From the NCBI GenBank assembly GCA_021818065.1, contig JAKAFC010000003.1, forward strand, positions 1 to 40,857: a stretch of 40,857 nt of DNA. The letters are read 5' to 3'. The stretch is from Pseudomonadota bacterium (lineage in GTDB: Bacteria; Pseudomonadota; Gammaproteobacteria; Burkholderiales; Burkholderiaceae_C). The position numbers and the translations under genes were made by a program. Positions 18,276 through 30,501 of this stretch are shown here, one piece after another. Position 1 is the first letter of the stretch. Each line of letters opens with the position of its first letter. Below the pieces are notes generated by a model. That model ran no database searches. It saw only the letters and a list, made by a program, of their open reading frames with translations, and had not been told where the DNA came from.

Positions 18276-19208
18276 TCAGGCGCGATCGGCCACGCGCTCA
18301 CCCAACAGGCCTTGCGGGCGCAGCGTCAGCACCAGAATCAGCACGATGAAGGCGAAGATGTCCTGGTAGTTACTGCCGAAGATGCCGCCGGTGAACGTGC
18401 CGATGTAGCCCGCACCCAGTACTTCGATCAGGCCCAGCAGAATGCCGCCCAGCATGGCCCCCGAGAGGTTGCCGATGCCGCCCAGCACCGCCGCGGTAAA
18501 CGCCTTCAGACCCGGGGTGAAGCCCATGTAGAAGTTGGCGGTGGCGAAGTTGGCGAACCACATCACCCCGGCAATGGCTGCGAGCATGGCGCCGATGACG
18601 AAGGCCGAGGAAATGACGAAGTTGGGATTCACACCCATGAGCGACGCCACGCGCGGGTTTTCGGCGGTGGCGCGCATCGCTCGACCGAGCTTGGTGTGGT
18701 TGATCAACCAGGTCAGCCCGGCCAGCAGTACGGCGGTGATGACCAGAATCATGATCTGCACCGGGGTGATGACGATGCCCGCGACATTGATGACGTTGCT
18801 GGGCAGCAGACCGGCCGGGAACACCTTGTAGTCGCGTCCCCAGATGATCATGGCCAGCGTCTCCAGCAAGATGGACATGCCGATGGCGGTGATCAGCGGT
18901 GCCAGCTTGGGCGCGTTGCGCAGCGGCCGGTAGGCAATGCGCTCGATCAGGTAGTTCAGCACCCCGGTGGCCAGCATGGCGATGACCACGGCGATGACCA
19001 CGGTCAGCCAACCGGGCAAGTGCGGGGCCACATGGTCGAGCACCTTGAACACGGTATAGGCGGTGAGCGCCCCCACCATCATCACGTCGCCGTGGGCGAA
19101 GTTGATGAGGTTGACGATGCCGTACACCATGGTGTAACCCAGGGCGATGAGGGCATACATGCTGCCCAGCACCAGACCGTTGACGATCTGCTGAAGAAAA
19201 ATATCCAT
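18276..19208 (-). CDS. livH: Branched-chain amino acid ABC transporter permease LivH
   Basis: LQQIVNGLVLGSMYALIALGYTMVYGIVNLINFAHGDVMMVGA. Confidence 0.95.
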   Translation of the reverse strand: MDIFLQQIVNGLVLGSMYALIALGYTMVYGIVNLINFAHGDVMMVGALTAYTVFKVLDHVAPHLPGWLTVVIAVVIAMLATGVLNYLIERIAYRPLRNAPKLAPLITAIGMSILLETLAMIIWGRDYKVFPAGLLPSNVINVAGIVITPVQIMILVITAVLLAGLTWLINHTKLGRAMRATAENPRVASLMGVNPNFVISSAFVIGAMLAAIAGVMWFANFATANFYMGFTPGLKAFTAAVLGGIGNLSGAMLGGILLGLIEVLGAGYIGTFTGGIFGSNYQDIFAFIVLILVLTLRPQGLLGERVADRA

Positions 19209-19385
19209 ACCTGCAATCTCCTGACGAGCGGATGGCTAGTGAGTAAGGGCCTGACTCTTGTGGAGCGGCCGGAGTGAAACAACGGAACCGTGGATGAAAG
19301 CAAAGGGCGTGCCGCTGCCGCCGCACCCATCGGGTGCGGGCGCATCAGGCCAGGGGCGTGAGGGCAACGCCAGGCCGCGCCGACG

Positions 19386-19500
19386 GGGAGCGATCGCCCG
19401 GTCGGGCGCGGCGGCTCCCGGCGCCCCAGGCGTCGGGAGGGGGTGAACAGGCTTCATGGGCTTCTGCGAGGGCCGGACTGTCCTGGCCCCCTGTTTTTTT
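19386..19500 (+). other. Structured intergenic segment ending in a terminator-like hairpin plus T7
   Basis: GGGAGC..CGCCCG-gt-CGGGCG..GCTCCC (19386-19419), flanked by CCGACG/CGTCGG; then GGGCCGGACTGTCCTGGCCC (19470-19489) followed by CCTGTTTTTTT. Confidence 0.4.
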
Positions 19501-19567
19501 GGTGGCGCGATGATAACCGCCTGTCTCGGTGCCCCCGGCACCGGGTCAACCCGCAGTTTGCGTGACC

Positions 19568-20995
19568 TCAGTCGGGGTTTGGCGGCGGCGGAACAGTGTC
19601 GCCGGTCGCGTCTGAAGCAGACAAACCCCGTTGTTGCGCATTGCGCTGCGCCAGGTCGTGCATGCGCCGCGCAATGCGCTCCTCCAGCCCGCGCGGGGTG
19701 GGGTGGTAGAAGCGGGGCGGCGTCATGCCCTCCGGGAAGTAGCTCTCGCCAGCGGCGAAGGCGTCCTCCTCGTCGTGGGCATAGCGGTAGTCGCGACCGT
19801 AGCCCAGGTTTTTCATCAGCTTGGTCGGAGCGTTGCGCAGGTGCAGGGGCACAGCCTGCGTGCCCTGCTCGCGGGCAAAGGCGCGGGCAGCGTTGAAGGC
19901 CTTGTACACCGCATTCGATTTGGGCGTGATCGCCAGATACACCACGGCCTGCGCCAGCGCCAGTTCGCCCTCGGGGCTGCCCAGGCGTTCGTAGGTCTGC
20001 GCGGCCTCGAGCGCCAGGGTCAGCGCCTTGGGATCGGCCAGGCCGATGTCCTCGACGGCCATGCGGATCAACCGCCGTGCCAGATACCGCGGATCGGCAC
20101 CGCCTTCGAGCATGCGCGCAAACCAGTAGAGCGCGGCGTCCACATCCGAGCCGCGCACCGATTTGTGCAGTGCCGAGATCAGGTCGTAGGTCTGCTCACC
20201 GCCCTTGTCGAACCGCAGCAGCGTGGCGCCCAGGGTCTGCTCCAGCAAGTCGGCGCTCAGGCTGGTCTGATCAGCGCGCTGCGCTGCCTGCAGCGCCAGT
20301 TCCAGAGCGCCCAGAAGGCGACGGGCATCGCCATCGGCGTGGCGCATCAGGCGCTGCGCCGCTGCGGGGTCGATGCGCTCGACGCCGCTGCCGGGCAGTG
20401 CCCGCTGCATCAGCGCCAGCAGATCGGCGTCATCCAGCGGTTCGAGCACATACACCACGGCACGCGACAGCAGAGCGCTGTTGACCTCGAACGACGGGTT
20501 CTCGGTGGTGGCCCCGATGAAGGTGAACAGCCCGCTTTCCACATGCGGCAGAAACGCGTCCTGCTGACTCTTGTTGAAGCGATGCACCTCGTCGACGAAG
20601 ACGATGGTGGCGCGTCCACGCTGCCGCGCCGCCTGGGCCTGCGCTACCGCGTCACGAATGTCTTTCACCCCGGCGAGCACGGCAGACAGAGGCAGAAAAT
20701 CGGCGTCGAAGGCGTCGGCCATGAGCCTTGCCAGGGTGGTTTTGCCCACGCCCGGCGGCCCCCAGAACAGCATGGAATGCAGCCTGCGAGTCTCGAACGC
20801 CACGCGCAGCGGCTTGCCGGGACCCAGCAGATGGCGCTGCCCCACCACGTCATCGAGATGGTGCGGCCGCAGCCGCTCGGCCAGAGGGACGTGCGCCGCA
20901 TCTGCGGCCGGTGGGACGTGCGCCGCGGCTGCGGCCGGTGCCGATGACGCCGGGGGCAGCCCGGCATCGTCGAACAGACCCGGGTGCTCTTGCAT
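19568..20995 (-). CDS. rarA: Replication-associated recombination protein A (AAA ATPase)
   Basis: GPPGVGKTTLARLMA, IVFVDEVHRFNKSQQDAFLPHVE, GATTENPSFEVNSALLSR. Confidence 0.95.
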   Translation of the reverse strand: MQEHPGLFDDAGLPPASSAPAAAAAHVPPAADAAHVPLAERLRPHHLDDVVGQRHLLGPGKPLRVAFETRRLHSMLFWGPPGVGKTTLARLMADAFDADFLPLSAVLAGVKDIRDAVAQAQAARQRGRATIVFVDEVHRFNKSQQDAFLPHVESGLFTFIGATTENPSFEVNSALLSRAVVYVLEPLDDADLLALMQRALPGSGVERIDPAAAQRLMRHADGDARRLLGALELALQAAQRADQTSLSADLLEQTLGATLLRFDKGGEQTYDLISALHKSVRGSDVDAALYWFARMLEGGADPRYLARRLIRMAVEDIGLADPKALTLALEAAQTYERLGSPEGELALAQAVVYLAITPKSNAVYKAFNAARAFAREQGTQAVPLHLRNAPTKLMKNLGYGRDYRYAHDEEDAFAAGESYFPEGMTPPRFYHPTPRGLEERIARRMHDLAQRNAQQRGLSASDATGDTVPPPPNPD

Positions 20996-20997
20996 GG

Positions 20998-21666
20998 TCA
21001 GGGTTGGCGGATGACCGACGCCCCTTTCGGCGGCGTGAAGCGGAAACTGTCAGCGGCAAACGTCGGGTTGCGCTGGATGGCGCTGAACCGCATGGTCGAG
21101 ATCTGGCCGAAGGCATCGCGCAGCTGCAGTTCGACCACTTCCGGGCCTTGCGGTGTGGCGCGCAGGCCGATGCGAATCCAGTCGAAGTTGCTGTCGCGCG
21201 CCTTGGGCGTGGCCTGCACCCACTGCAGACTGCCGGCCTCGGGCTGGGCCTGCAAGGTGAACAACTGCGCCAGATCGCCACCGGCGAAGATGGCCGCCGG
21301 CGTCCCCTTGAAGGCCTGCGACACCGCGCTGATGGTCACCTGATCGAGGTCGTGGTCATAGGTCCAAAGCTGCCGACCGTCGCTGACGATGACCTGAGCG
21401 TACGGCTTGGTGTAGTCCCAGCGAAAGCGGTCAGGACGCTCGAAGGCGAACTGGCCCGAGGCCGGGGCTTGGGCCGGGCCCTTGGGATTGCTCACGGTCT
21501 GGGTGAACTGGGCACTGCCGCCCCGTGTCTGCTGCAGCCATTGCTCGAGCAGTTGCACCGGCGTGGCCGCCAGGGCTGCGGGCGCGGCCAGGCCGAGCAG
21601 GCCGCTGGCCAGCGCCGGGGCGAGCAGCAACAGCTTGCGGCGGGCGATGAGGGAAGTCATGGTCAT
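20998..21666 (-). CDS. lolA: Outer-membrane lipoprotein carrier protein LolA
   Basis: Signal peptide; GGSAQFTQTVSNPKG, RPDRFRWDYTKPYAQVIVSDGRQLWTYDHDLDQVT. Confidence 0.93.
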   Translation of the reverse strand: MTMTSLIARRKLLLLAPALASGLLGLAAPAALAATPVQLLEQWLQQTRGGSAQFTQTVSNPKGPAQAPASGQFAFERPDRFRWDYTKPYAQVIVSDGRQLWTYDHDLDQVTISAVSQAFKGTPAAIFAGGDLAQLFTLQAQPEAGSLQWVQATPKARDSNFDWIRIGLRATPQGPEVVELQLRDAFGQISTMRFSAIQRNPTFAADSFRFTPPKGASVIRQP

Positions 21667-21727
21667 GCGTCTTTCAAAACAAAGGAAATGGCTGATGTGG
21701 CAGGCACGCGCCACGCGCGCAGTGTTC

Positions 21728-24076
21728 TCACTCCGGGCGCACCGGCACCAGAATGTCGCGGTTGCCGTTGGCGGTCAGCGCCGACACCAGGCCGGACTGT
21801 TCCATCTGCTCCAGGAGTCTGGCAGAACGGTTGTAGCCGATGCGCAGATGACGCTGCACCAGAGAAATCGAGGCCTTGCGGTGTTGCAGCACGATCTGCA
21901 CCGCTTGGTCGTAAAGCGGGTCGGACTCGCCGTCGGCGCCGCTCGCCGTGCCAAGCCCGGCCGCGCCGCCTTCAGCATCCTCCTCGCCGGTGAGGATGCC
22001 GTCGAGATAATTCGGCCCGCCGCGGCTCTTGATGTCTTCGACCACGCGATGCACCTCGGCATCGCTGACGAAGGCGCCGTGCACCCGCTGCGGCATGCCC
22101 GAGCCTGGCGGCAGGTAGAGCATGTCGCCCATGCCGAGCAGGCTCTCGGCGCCCATCTGGTCGAGAATGGTGCGCGAATCGACCTTGCTCGACACCTGGA
22201 AGGCCATGCGCGTAGGGATGTTGGCCTTGATCAGTCCGGTGATCACGTCCACGCTGGGGCGCTGCGTGGCCAGGATGAGGTGGATGCCCGAAGCCCGCGC
22301 CTTTTGCGCCAGCCGGGCGATGAGTTCCTCGATTTTCTTGCCCACCACCATCATCAGATCGGCGAGTTCGTCGATCACCACCACGATGTGCGGCAGCTTT
22401 TCCAGCGGCTCCGGCGCGTCCGGCGTCAGGCTGAAGGGGTTGGTCAGCGGCTCGCCGCGCGCCTTGGCCTCCTGCACCTTGGTGTTGTACCCGGCCAGAT
22501 TGCGCACGCCGAGTTTGCTCATGAGCTTGTAGCGCCGCTCCATTTCGCCGACGCACCAGGTCAGCGCCTGCGCCGCTTGCTTCATGTCGATGACCACGGG
22601 CGCGAGCAGGTGGGCGATGCCGTCGTAGACGCTGAGTTCGAGCATCTTCGGGTCGATGAGGATCAGCCGCACATCGCTGGGCTCGGCCTTGTACAGCAGG
22701 CTGAGAATCATGGCGTTGACCCCCACCGACTTGCCCGAGCCGGTGGTGCCGGCCACCAGCAGGTGCGGCATCTTGGCCAGATCGGCAACCACCGGGTTGC
22801 CGACGATGTCCTTGCCCAGCCCCATGGAGAGCACCGAGGCGGCCTCGTGGTAGTTGTTGGAGCCCAGAATCTCCGACAGCTTGATGGTCTGGCGCTTGGC
22901 GTTGGGCAATTCCAGCGCCATGGTGTTCTTGCCCGGGATGGTCTCGACCACGCGGATGCTCACCAGCGACAGCGCCCGCGCCAGATCGCGCGACAGGTTG
23001 ACGATCTGCGCCCCCTTCACCCCAGTGGCGGGCTCGACCTCGTAGCGCGTGATCACCGGCCCCGGATAGGCCGCCACCACACGCACCTCGACGCCAAAGT
23101 CCTTGAGCTTCTTCTCGATCAGGCGCGAGGTGAATTCCAGCGTCTCGTGGCTCACGGTCTCGGCCTGCACCGCGGGGGCAGCATCGAGCAGGCTCAACGC
23201 GGGCAGCGCCGAGTCGGGCAACTCGTTGAACAGCGGCTTCTGCCGCTCCTTGAGCACCCGTGGCGACTGCGGCACCACGGCCACCTGCGGTTCGATCAGC
23301 ACGGGCGCGAGCACGTCGCGTTCCTCGGCCAGCGGGCGCTGCAACTCGACTTCCTTCTCACGCTCCTGCATGGCCTGCTGCCCGGCCAAGGCGTCCTGCT
23401 CGCGGTCGCGGCGTTCGAGCTGCCATGTCCACAGCCGCTCGATCCAGCCACCGATGCGCTCGGCAGCATCGGCCCAGGAAAAATGCCCCACCCAGCTCAG
23501 CGCGAACAAGAAGATGGCCAGCAGCACCAGGGTGCCGCCGGTATCGCCCAGCAAGGTGTCGGCGACACTGCCCAGGGCATGGCCCAACAGACCGCCCGCA
23601 GTCCCCGGAAGGTGGGCGGCCAGACTCCACAGCCGCGTCGATTCCAGCGCCGCGCTCGACAGCGGCAGCAGCAGCACGCCCGCCACGGCGGCCACCGGCT
23701 GCAGCTTGCGCCAGCGACTGGTCGGCGCCCCGACCTCGGCCAGCGGCGCCTCCCGCTGCGACTCGCGCCACAGCCGCAACACGCCGTACAGCCCCAGGGG
23801 AATCAGCCAGAGGGCGGAAAACCCGAGCAGAAAGTAGGCCACATCGGAGAACCAGGCACCCAGCACGCCCACCCAGTTCGCCACCACGCCGCTGGTGCCG
23901 GAACTCGACCAGGACGGATCGGCCTCGTGAAAGCTCAGCAGACTCAGGCTGAGCAGCAACCAGCCGATGAAGGCCGCAGTCAGCTTGACCTCAGCGGCAA
24001 GGCGCTGCAGGCGGGTGCGGGGGGCGAGACGCAGGGAGGCGGAGGCGGAGCGGCTTCGGGTATCGATCTTGGGCAT
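21728..24076 (-). CDS. ftsK: DNA translocase FtsK
   Basis: 4TM N-terminus; [37 protein letters not shown]; gamma domain at the C-terminus. Confidence 0.96.
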   Translation of the reverse strand: MPKIDTRSRSASASLRLAPRTRLQRLAAEVKLTAAFIGWLLLSLSLLSFHEADPSWSSSGTSGVVANWVGVLGAWFSDVAYFLLGFSALWLIPLGLYGVLRLWRESQREAPLAEVGAPTSRWRKLQPVAAVAGVLLLPLSSAALESTRLWSLAAHLPGTAGGLLGHALGSVADTLLGDTGGTLVLLAIFLFALSWVGHFSWADAAERIGGWIERLWTWQLERRDREQDALAGQQAMQEREKEVELQRPLAEERDVLAPVLIEPQVAVVPQSPRVLKERQKPLFNELPDSALPALSLLDAAPAVQAETVSHETLEFTSRLIEKKLKDFGVEVRVVAAYPGPVITRYEVEPATGVKGAQIVNLSRDLARALSLVSIRVVETIPGKNTMALELPNAKRQTIKLSEILGSNNYHEAASVLSMGLGKDIVGNPVVADLAKMPHLLVAGTTGSGKSVGVNAMILSLLYKAEPSDVRLILIDPKMLELSVYDGIAHLLAPVVIDMKQAAQALTWCVGEMERRYKLMSKLGVRNLAGYNTKVQEAKARGEPLTNPFSLTPDAPEPLEKLPHIVVVIDELADLMMVVGKKIEELIARLAQKARASGIHLILATQRPSVDVITGLIKANIPTRMAFQVSSKVDSRTILDQMGAESLLGMGDMLYLPPGSGMPQRVHGAFVSDAEVHRVVEDIKSRGGPNYLDGILTGEEDAEGGAAGLGTASGADGESDPLYDQAVQIVLQHRKASISLVQRHLRIGYNRSARLLEQMEQSGLVSALTANGNRDILVPVRPE

Positions 24077-24079
24077 ACT

Positions 24080-25911
<1,832 letters not shown>

Positions 25912-25928
25912 GGTAGCGCGCAGCCCGG

Positions 25929-25956
25929 CCTGCCGCGCCTTGGCGCGGGCAGGTTT
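25929..25956 (+). terminator. Terminator-like hairpin after trxB
   Basis: CCTGCCGCGCC-tt-GGCGCGGGCAGG followed by TTT. Confidence 0.55.
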
Positions 25957-25978
25957 GCCACAGCCAGGGCGAAAGCCA

Positions 25979-26006
25979 TGGACAGATTTCGCGGGCCGGG
26001 TATAAT
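25979..26006 (+). promoter_or_regulatory. rpmB-rpmG promoter
   Basis: TGGACA-16 bp-TATAAT, 37 bp upstream of the rpmB ATG. Confidence 0.6.
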
Positions 26007-26042
26007 CTTTAGCTTTTGTTCTACAAAATTTTGAGGTGTGCC

Positions 26043-26276
26043 ATGGCACGAGTGTGTCAAGTGACAGGTAAAGGGCCGATGGTCGGGAACAATGTGTCCC
26101 ACGCGAACAACAAGACCAAGCGCCGCTTCCTGCCCAATCTGCAATATCGCCGGTTCTGGGTCGAGAGCGAAAACCGGTTCGTGCGCCTGCGCGTGACCAG
26201 TTCCGGCCTGCGCACCATTGACAAAAAAGGCATCGACGTCGTCCTCGCCGAGCTGCGCTCGCGCGGCGAAATCTGA
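26043..26276 (+). CDS. rpmB: 50S ribosomal protein L28
   Basis: [34 protein letters not shown]. Confidence 0.97.
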   Translation: MARVCQVTGKGPMVGNNVSHANNKTKRRFLPNLQYRRFWVESENRFVRLRVTSSGLRTIDKKGIDVVLAELRSRGEI

Positions 26277-26329
26277 TCGCCCATCATTCATCGTCTAGGC
26301 TCACCTCCTAGCACTGCACGGAGCCCATC

Positions 26330-26500
26330 ATGGCAACCAAAGGCGGACGCGAAAAAATCAAGCTGGAATCCTCTGCGGGCACCGGCCATTTCTACACCAC
26401 CACCAAGAACAAGCGCACCACCCCGGAAAAGATCGAAATCAAGAAGTTCGATCCGGTGGCACGCAAGCATGTGAGCTACAAGGAAGGCAAGATCAAGTAA
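26330..26500 (+). CDS. rpmG: 50S ribosomal protein L33 (not in supplied ORF track)
   Basis: Translated by hand: [56 protein letters not shown], 56 aa. Confidence 0.97.
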   Translation: MATKGGREKIKLESSAGTGHFYTTTKNKRTTPEKIEIKKFDPVARKHVSYKEGKIK

Positions 26501-26522
26501 GTCGGCCTTCCGCGCCACGCGC

Positions 26523-26566
26523 ATCCGCTGCATCTGCCGCAAACGCGGTCAGAGCAGCGGATTTTT
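26523..26566 (+). terminator. Strong intrinsic terminator after rpmG
   Basis: ATCCGCTGC.TCTG.CCGC-AAAC-GCGG.CAGA.GCAGCGGAT then TTTTT. Confidence 0.85.
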
Positions 26567-26668
26567 CATGGGCGCTCGCTGGTCGTTCCCGGCGAAAAAC
26601 CCTGCGCCATGCTGCTGCGCGAGGCCGATTCACGCGGCAACGACGAGGCACCGGCCCACCACCCCGCG

Positions 26669-27877
26669 TTAAACAGCCGGGGTGTAGCGGCGCAGACGCA
26701 GTGACAGTTCGCGCAGAGCAGCCACGCCACTGTCCTCGGCGCGGTGGCACCAGTCCTGGAGTTTCTGCCGCAACTGCTCGGCATTGAGGTTGGTCTGCTC
26801 CCAGACCGTCTTGAGCTCTTCGCGCATGTGCAACAGTTTGCCCAGATTCGGACTGGCGCTTGCCGCGGCATCGACCAGGGCGCGCGAGCGCTCGCACAGG
26901 ATTTCGCGCTCGACCCCGATCCAGCGCTTGGCGGCGCGCAGCGCCAGCCGGTAATTGTCAGCGCCTTGCTGCTCCGCGGCGCGCGCGAGTTCGGCCTTGA
27001 GGGTGGACTTGAGCTCGGCGGCGTAACGCGCCATCAACTCGTAGCGGTTGGCGATCACCGCCTGCAGCGTGACCTGATCGACCTCGGCGCGCACATCGCC
27101 GAGTCTGAACTGCGGCGGCAGCTTGCGCGGCTTGGCCAGCCCCACCCAGGACAGGGCGCGGATGTAAGCCCAGCCAATATCGAACTCCCACCATTTGACC
27201 GACAACTTGGCCGATGTCGGGTAGGTGTGGTGGTTGTTGTGCAGTTCCTCACCCCCGATGAGCAAGCCCCAGGGCGCGATGTTGTGGCTGCGGTCACGCG
27301 CGGAGAAATTGCGGTAGCCCCACCAGTGCCCCAGGCCGTTGATGACCCCGGCAGCCCAGATCGGGATCCACAGCATCTGCACCGCCCAGACGGTGCCGCC
27401 GATCGCGCCGAACAGCAGCACGTCGAGAATCAGCAGCAGACCGACACCCTGCCAGACGAAGCGCGAGTAGATGTTGCGCTCCAGCCAGTCGTCCGGTGTG
27501 CCGTGACCGAACTTGCTCAGGGTTTCGGTGTTGCGCGACTCGGCGCGATACAACTCGGCGCCGCGCAGCAGCACCGTGTCGATGCCGCGCGTGACGGGGC
27601 TGTGGGGATCATGCTCGGTCTCGCACTTGGCGTGATGCTTGCGGTGGATGGCGACCCATTCCTTGGTGACCATGCCCGTGGTGAACCACAGCCAGAAGCG
27701 GAAAAAGTGCGCCGCGATGGGGTGCAGATCCAGCGCGCGGTGTGCCTGCGCACGGTGCAGAAAAATGGTCACCGAGGCAATGGTGATATGCGTAGTGACC
27801 AAGGTGAACAGCACCACCTGCCACCACGACGCTTGCAGCAGACCGTGCGCTGCCCAATTCAGAAACACATCAAACAT
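26669..27877 (-). CDS. Acyl-CoA/fatty acid desaturase with C-terminal helical extension
   Basis: His boxes HRAQAHRALD, HRKHHAKCE, HNNHHTYP. Confidence 0.92.
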   Translation of the reverse strand: MFDVFLNWAAHGLLQASWWQVVLFTLVTTHITIASVTIFLHRAQAHRALDLHPIAAHFFRFWLWFTTGMVTKEWVAIHRKHHAKCETEHDPHSPVTRGIDTVLLRGAELYRAESRNTETLSKFGHGTPDDWLERNIYSRFVWQGVGLLLILDVLLFGAIGGTVWAVQMLWIPIWAAGVINGLGHWWGYRNFSARDRSHNIAPWGLLIGGEELHNNHHTYPTSAKLSVKWWEFDIGWAYIRALSWVGLAKPRKLPPQFRLGDVRAEVDQVTLQAVIANRYELMARYAAELKSTLKAELARAAEQQGADNYRLALRAAKRWIGVEREILCERSRALVDAAASASPNLGKLLHMREELKTVWEQTNLNAEQLRQKLQDWCHRAEDSGVAALRELSLRLRRYTPAV

Positions 27878-27988
27878 CAGAAACTTTCAGATCGATACAA
27901 CGCCGTTGGAATGGGCTGAGGGGCAAAAGTTGCGTCCATTATCGGCCTTGGCTGCTGCCCCGCGCTCAGGGCTAACGCCAAGACCTTG

Positions 27989-29293
27989 TCAGCCAGCAAT
28001 CGGCGCGGTGCTGGGCGCATCGGCCACTGATGCAGCGCGGCGTTGCAGCACGGCGGCATAAAAGCCATCGGTGCCATGGCGATTGGGCAGCAACTGCAGG
28101 TCGCCCTGGGTCACCAAGCTGGCGTCGGTCACGCCCTGCTGGCGCAGCACCTCGGCCGCAGACACCCGCTCGAACGCCGGATGGGCGGCCAGAAAGGCCT
28201 CGACGATGGCGCCGTTTTCTTCCGGCAGCAGGCTGCAGGTGGCGTACACCAGCCGCCCGCCGGGCTTGACCAGCGTGGCGGCAGCTTGCAGGATGCTGGC
28301 CTGTTTGGCCGTCAATTCGGCGAGATCTTCGGGCTTTTGCCGCCATTTCATGTCGGGGTTGCGGCGCAGCGTGCCCAACCCGGAACAGGGCGCGTCCACC
28401 AGCACGCGATCGACCTTGCCGGCCAGGCGCTTGACGCGCTCGTCGCGCTCATGGGCGATGGCCACGGGGTAAACGTTGCTCAGACCGCTGCGCAGCAGGC
28501 GCGGCTTGAGCTTGGCAAGGCGGTAGTCGGCCACGTCGAAGGCGTAGAGCCTGCCAGAGCTGCGCATCATGGCGCCCAGCGCCAGCGTCTTGCCCCCGGC
28601 ACCGGCGCAAAAGTCCACAACCATCTCCCCTCGCCGTGGCGCCAGCAGCAGAGCCAGCAACTGGCTGCCTTCGTCTTGCACCTCGACCCAACCTTCGCGG
28701 AACAGGGTGAGATCCTGCAGCGCAGGCTTGCCCTCCAGCCGCACGCCCCAGGGCGAGTACGGCGTGGGCTGTGCCGGCAGACCGAGACGGGCGAAGGCGT
28801 CGAGCACGGCTTCGCGCCGCGTCTTCTGCACATTCACCCGCAGGTCGAGCGGGGCCGGGCGCAGCAGCGCCTGCGCCAGGGCTGGATACTCGTCGCCATA
28901 ATGCGCCCGCAACGCCGTGGCCAGCCACTCGGGCAGACTCCAGCGCACGGCTTCGGGCAGGGCCAGCGCGTCCTGCGCCAGCAGACGCTTGCGCCAGGCG
29001 AGTTGCTCGGGACTGAGCGCCGCGTGCAGCGAGGCCGGATTGCCGGCCCAACCCAGGATGGCCAGGCGCAATTCCATGGCGCCGCCGATGCTGTCGTCCG
29101 CCGCCAGGGTCTGGAACAGGCGCAGATGGCGCAGCACTTGGTACACCGTGTCGGCCAGCACCTGGCGGTCGGTCTTGCCGAGTTGCGGCTTGGCGCGGAA
29201 CAGCCGCGACAGCACGGCGTCCGCCGCGGCATCGAAACGCAGCAAGTCGCGCAGCAGGTCGCGTGTGGTGTAGAGCAGATCACGCGGTTTCAT
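27989..29293 (-). CDS. RsmB/NOP family 16S rRNA m5C methyltransferase
   Basis: DFCAGAGGKTLALGA, VDAPCSGLGTLRRNPDMKWR, YATCSLLPEEN. Confidence 0.92.
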   Translation of the reverse strand: MKPRDLLYTTRDLLRDLLRFDAAADAVLSRLFRAKPQLGKTDRQVLADTVYQVLRHLRLFQTLAADDSIGGAMELRLAILGWAGNPASLHAALSPEQLAWRKRLLAQDALALPEAVRWSLPEWLATALRAHYGDEYPALAQALLRPAPLDLRVNVQKTRREAVLDAFARLGLPAQPTPYSPWGVRLEGKPALQDLTLFREGWVEVQDEGSQLLALLLAPRRGEMVVDFCAGAGGKTLALGAMMRSSGRLYAFDVADYRLAKLKPRLLRSGLSNVYPVAIAHERDERVKRLAGKVDRVLVDAPCSGLGTLRRNPDMKWRQKPEDLAELTAKQASILQAAATLVKPGGRLVYATCSLLPEENGAIVEAFLAAHPAFERVSAAEVLRQQGVTDASLVTQGDLQLLPNRHGTDGFYAAVLQRRAASVADAPSTAPIAG

Positions 29294-29910
29294 GGCGCAC
29301 TTTCTCGGGGTTGGATGCGGGTGCGCAGGCCGTCGATCTGGACCCGGCCTTCGAGCAGGGCCCGGACGACCGGGGGGTAGATGCGGTGTTCTTCGAGCAG
29401 CACGCGCGCCGCCAGCGTCTCCACGGTATCGCCGTCCAACACGGGCACGGCAGCCTGCGCCAGAATGGGGCCGTGATCGAGCGCGCTGCTGACCAGATGC
29501 ACCGTGGCGCCATGCCATTTCACCCCTTCCTCCAGGGCGCGGGCATGGGTGTGCAGCCCGGTGAAGGCCGGAAGCAGCGAGGGATGGATATTGACCAGCC
29601 GCCCGGCGAAGCGCTCGACGAAGGCGCTGCCCAGCACCCGCATGAAGCCGCACAGCGCGATGACGTCGGGTTCGAGGGCGTCGAGCGCGTCGGCCAGGGC
29701 GCGATCGAAGGCCTCGCGGTTGGGAAAATCGGTGTGCGCCAACACCTGCGTGGGCACGCCGTAGGCACGGGCGATGTCCAGGCCGCCGGCGTCGGCGCGG
29801 TTGCTGATCACTCCGCGCACATGCACTCCCCAGCCCTGTTCGCGTTCGGCCTGAAGAATGGACTGCAGATTGCTGCCGCGCCCGGAAATGAGGAGAACCA
29901 AATTTTTCAT
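29290..29910 (-). CDS. purN: Phosphoribosylglycinamide formyltransferase PurN
   Basis: VLLISGRGSNLQSIL, NIHPSLLPAFTGLHTHARALE. Confidence 0.96.
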   Translation of the reverse strand: MKNLVLLISGRGSNLQSILQAEREQGWGVHVRGVISNRADAGGLDIARAYGVPTQVLAHTDFPNREAFDRALADALDALEPDVIALCGFMRVLGSAFVERFAGRLVNIHPSLLPAFTGLHTHARALEEGVKWHGATVHLVSSALDHGPILAQAAVPVLDGDTVETLAARVLLEEHRIYPPVVRALLEGRVQIDGLRTRIQPRESAP

Positions 29911-30003
29911 CGGCGCGCAGTGTAGCCGCGCAAGGTTGGCCGGGCTGCGCCCAAAACCCCGCCGCGCGTGAATAATGGCGTGTTTGCGTCTGTCCCGCCC
30001 GCC

Positions 30004-30501
30004 ATGAAATGCCCTTTTTGCCAAAGCACCGACACGCAGGTCATCGAAACCCGCGATGTGGAAGACGGCACCGCGCTGCGGCGGCGACGGCGCTGCGGTG
30101 ATTGCGACAAGCGCTTCACCACTTACGAACGCGCCGAAGTCAGCTTCCCCGTGGTGGTGAAAAAAGACGGCCGCCGCACCGACTACGACCGCGACAAGCT
30201 GCGCGCCTCGTTTCTGCTGGCGCTGCGCAAGCGTCCGGTGAGCGCCGATGCGGTGGACACCGCCATCGGCCGGGTCGAGCAGTTGCTGCTGCAAAGCGGT
30301 GCGCGTGAGCTGCCGTCCACGCAGATCGGCGCCTGGGTGATGGACGAATTGCGCGCCCTCGACGGCATTGCCTATGTGCGCTTCGCCTCGGTCTATCACA
30401 GCTTCAAGGATCTGAGCCAGTTCATCGACGTGCTGCAGGAAATGCAACCGGCGCAAACCCCATCCCCCACGCGCGGCCGACGTCGCAAGCCCGCCGCATG
30501 A
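30004..30501 (+). CDS. nrdR: Transcriptional repressor NrdR
   Basis: [43 protein letters not shown] zinc ribbon plus ATP-cone. Confidence 0.97.
   Translation: MKCPFCQSTDTQVIETRDVEDGTALRRRRRCGDCDKRFTTYERAEVSFPVVVKKDGRRTDYDRDKLRASFLLALRKRPVSADAVDTAIGRVEQLLLQSGARELPSTQIGAWVMDELRALDGIAYVRFASVYHSFKDLSQFIDVLQEMQPAQTPSPTRGRRRKPAA

Noticed and set aside
18156-19277. 373-aa plus-strand ORF opposite livH/livM
   Set aside because: Antisense shadow ORF; composition (H/D/Q-rich) typical of reverse-complemented hydrophobic permease codons.
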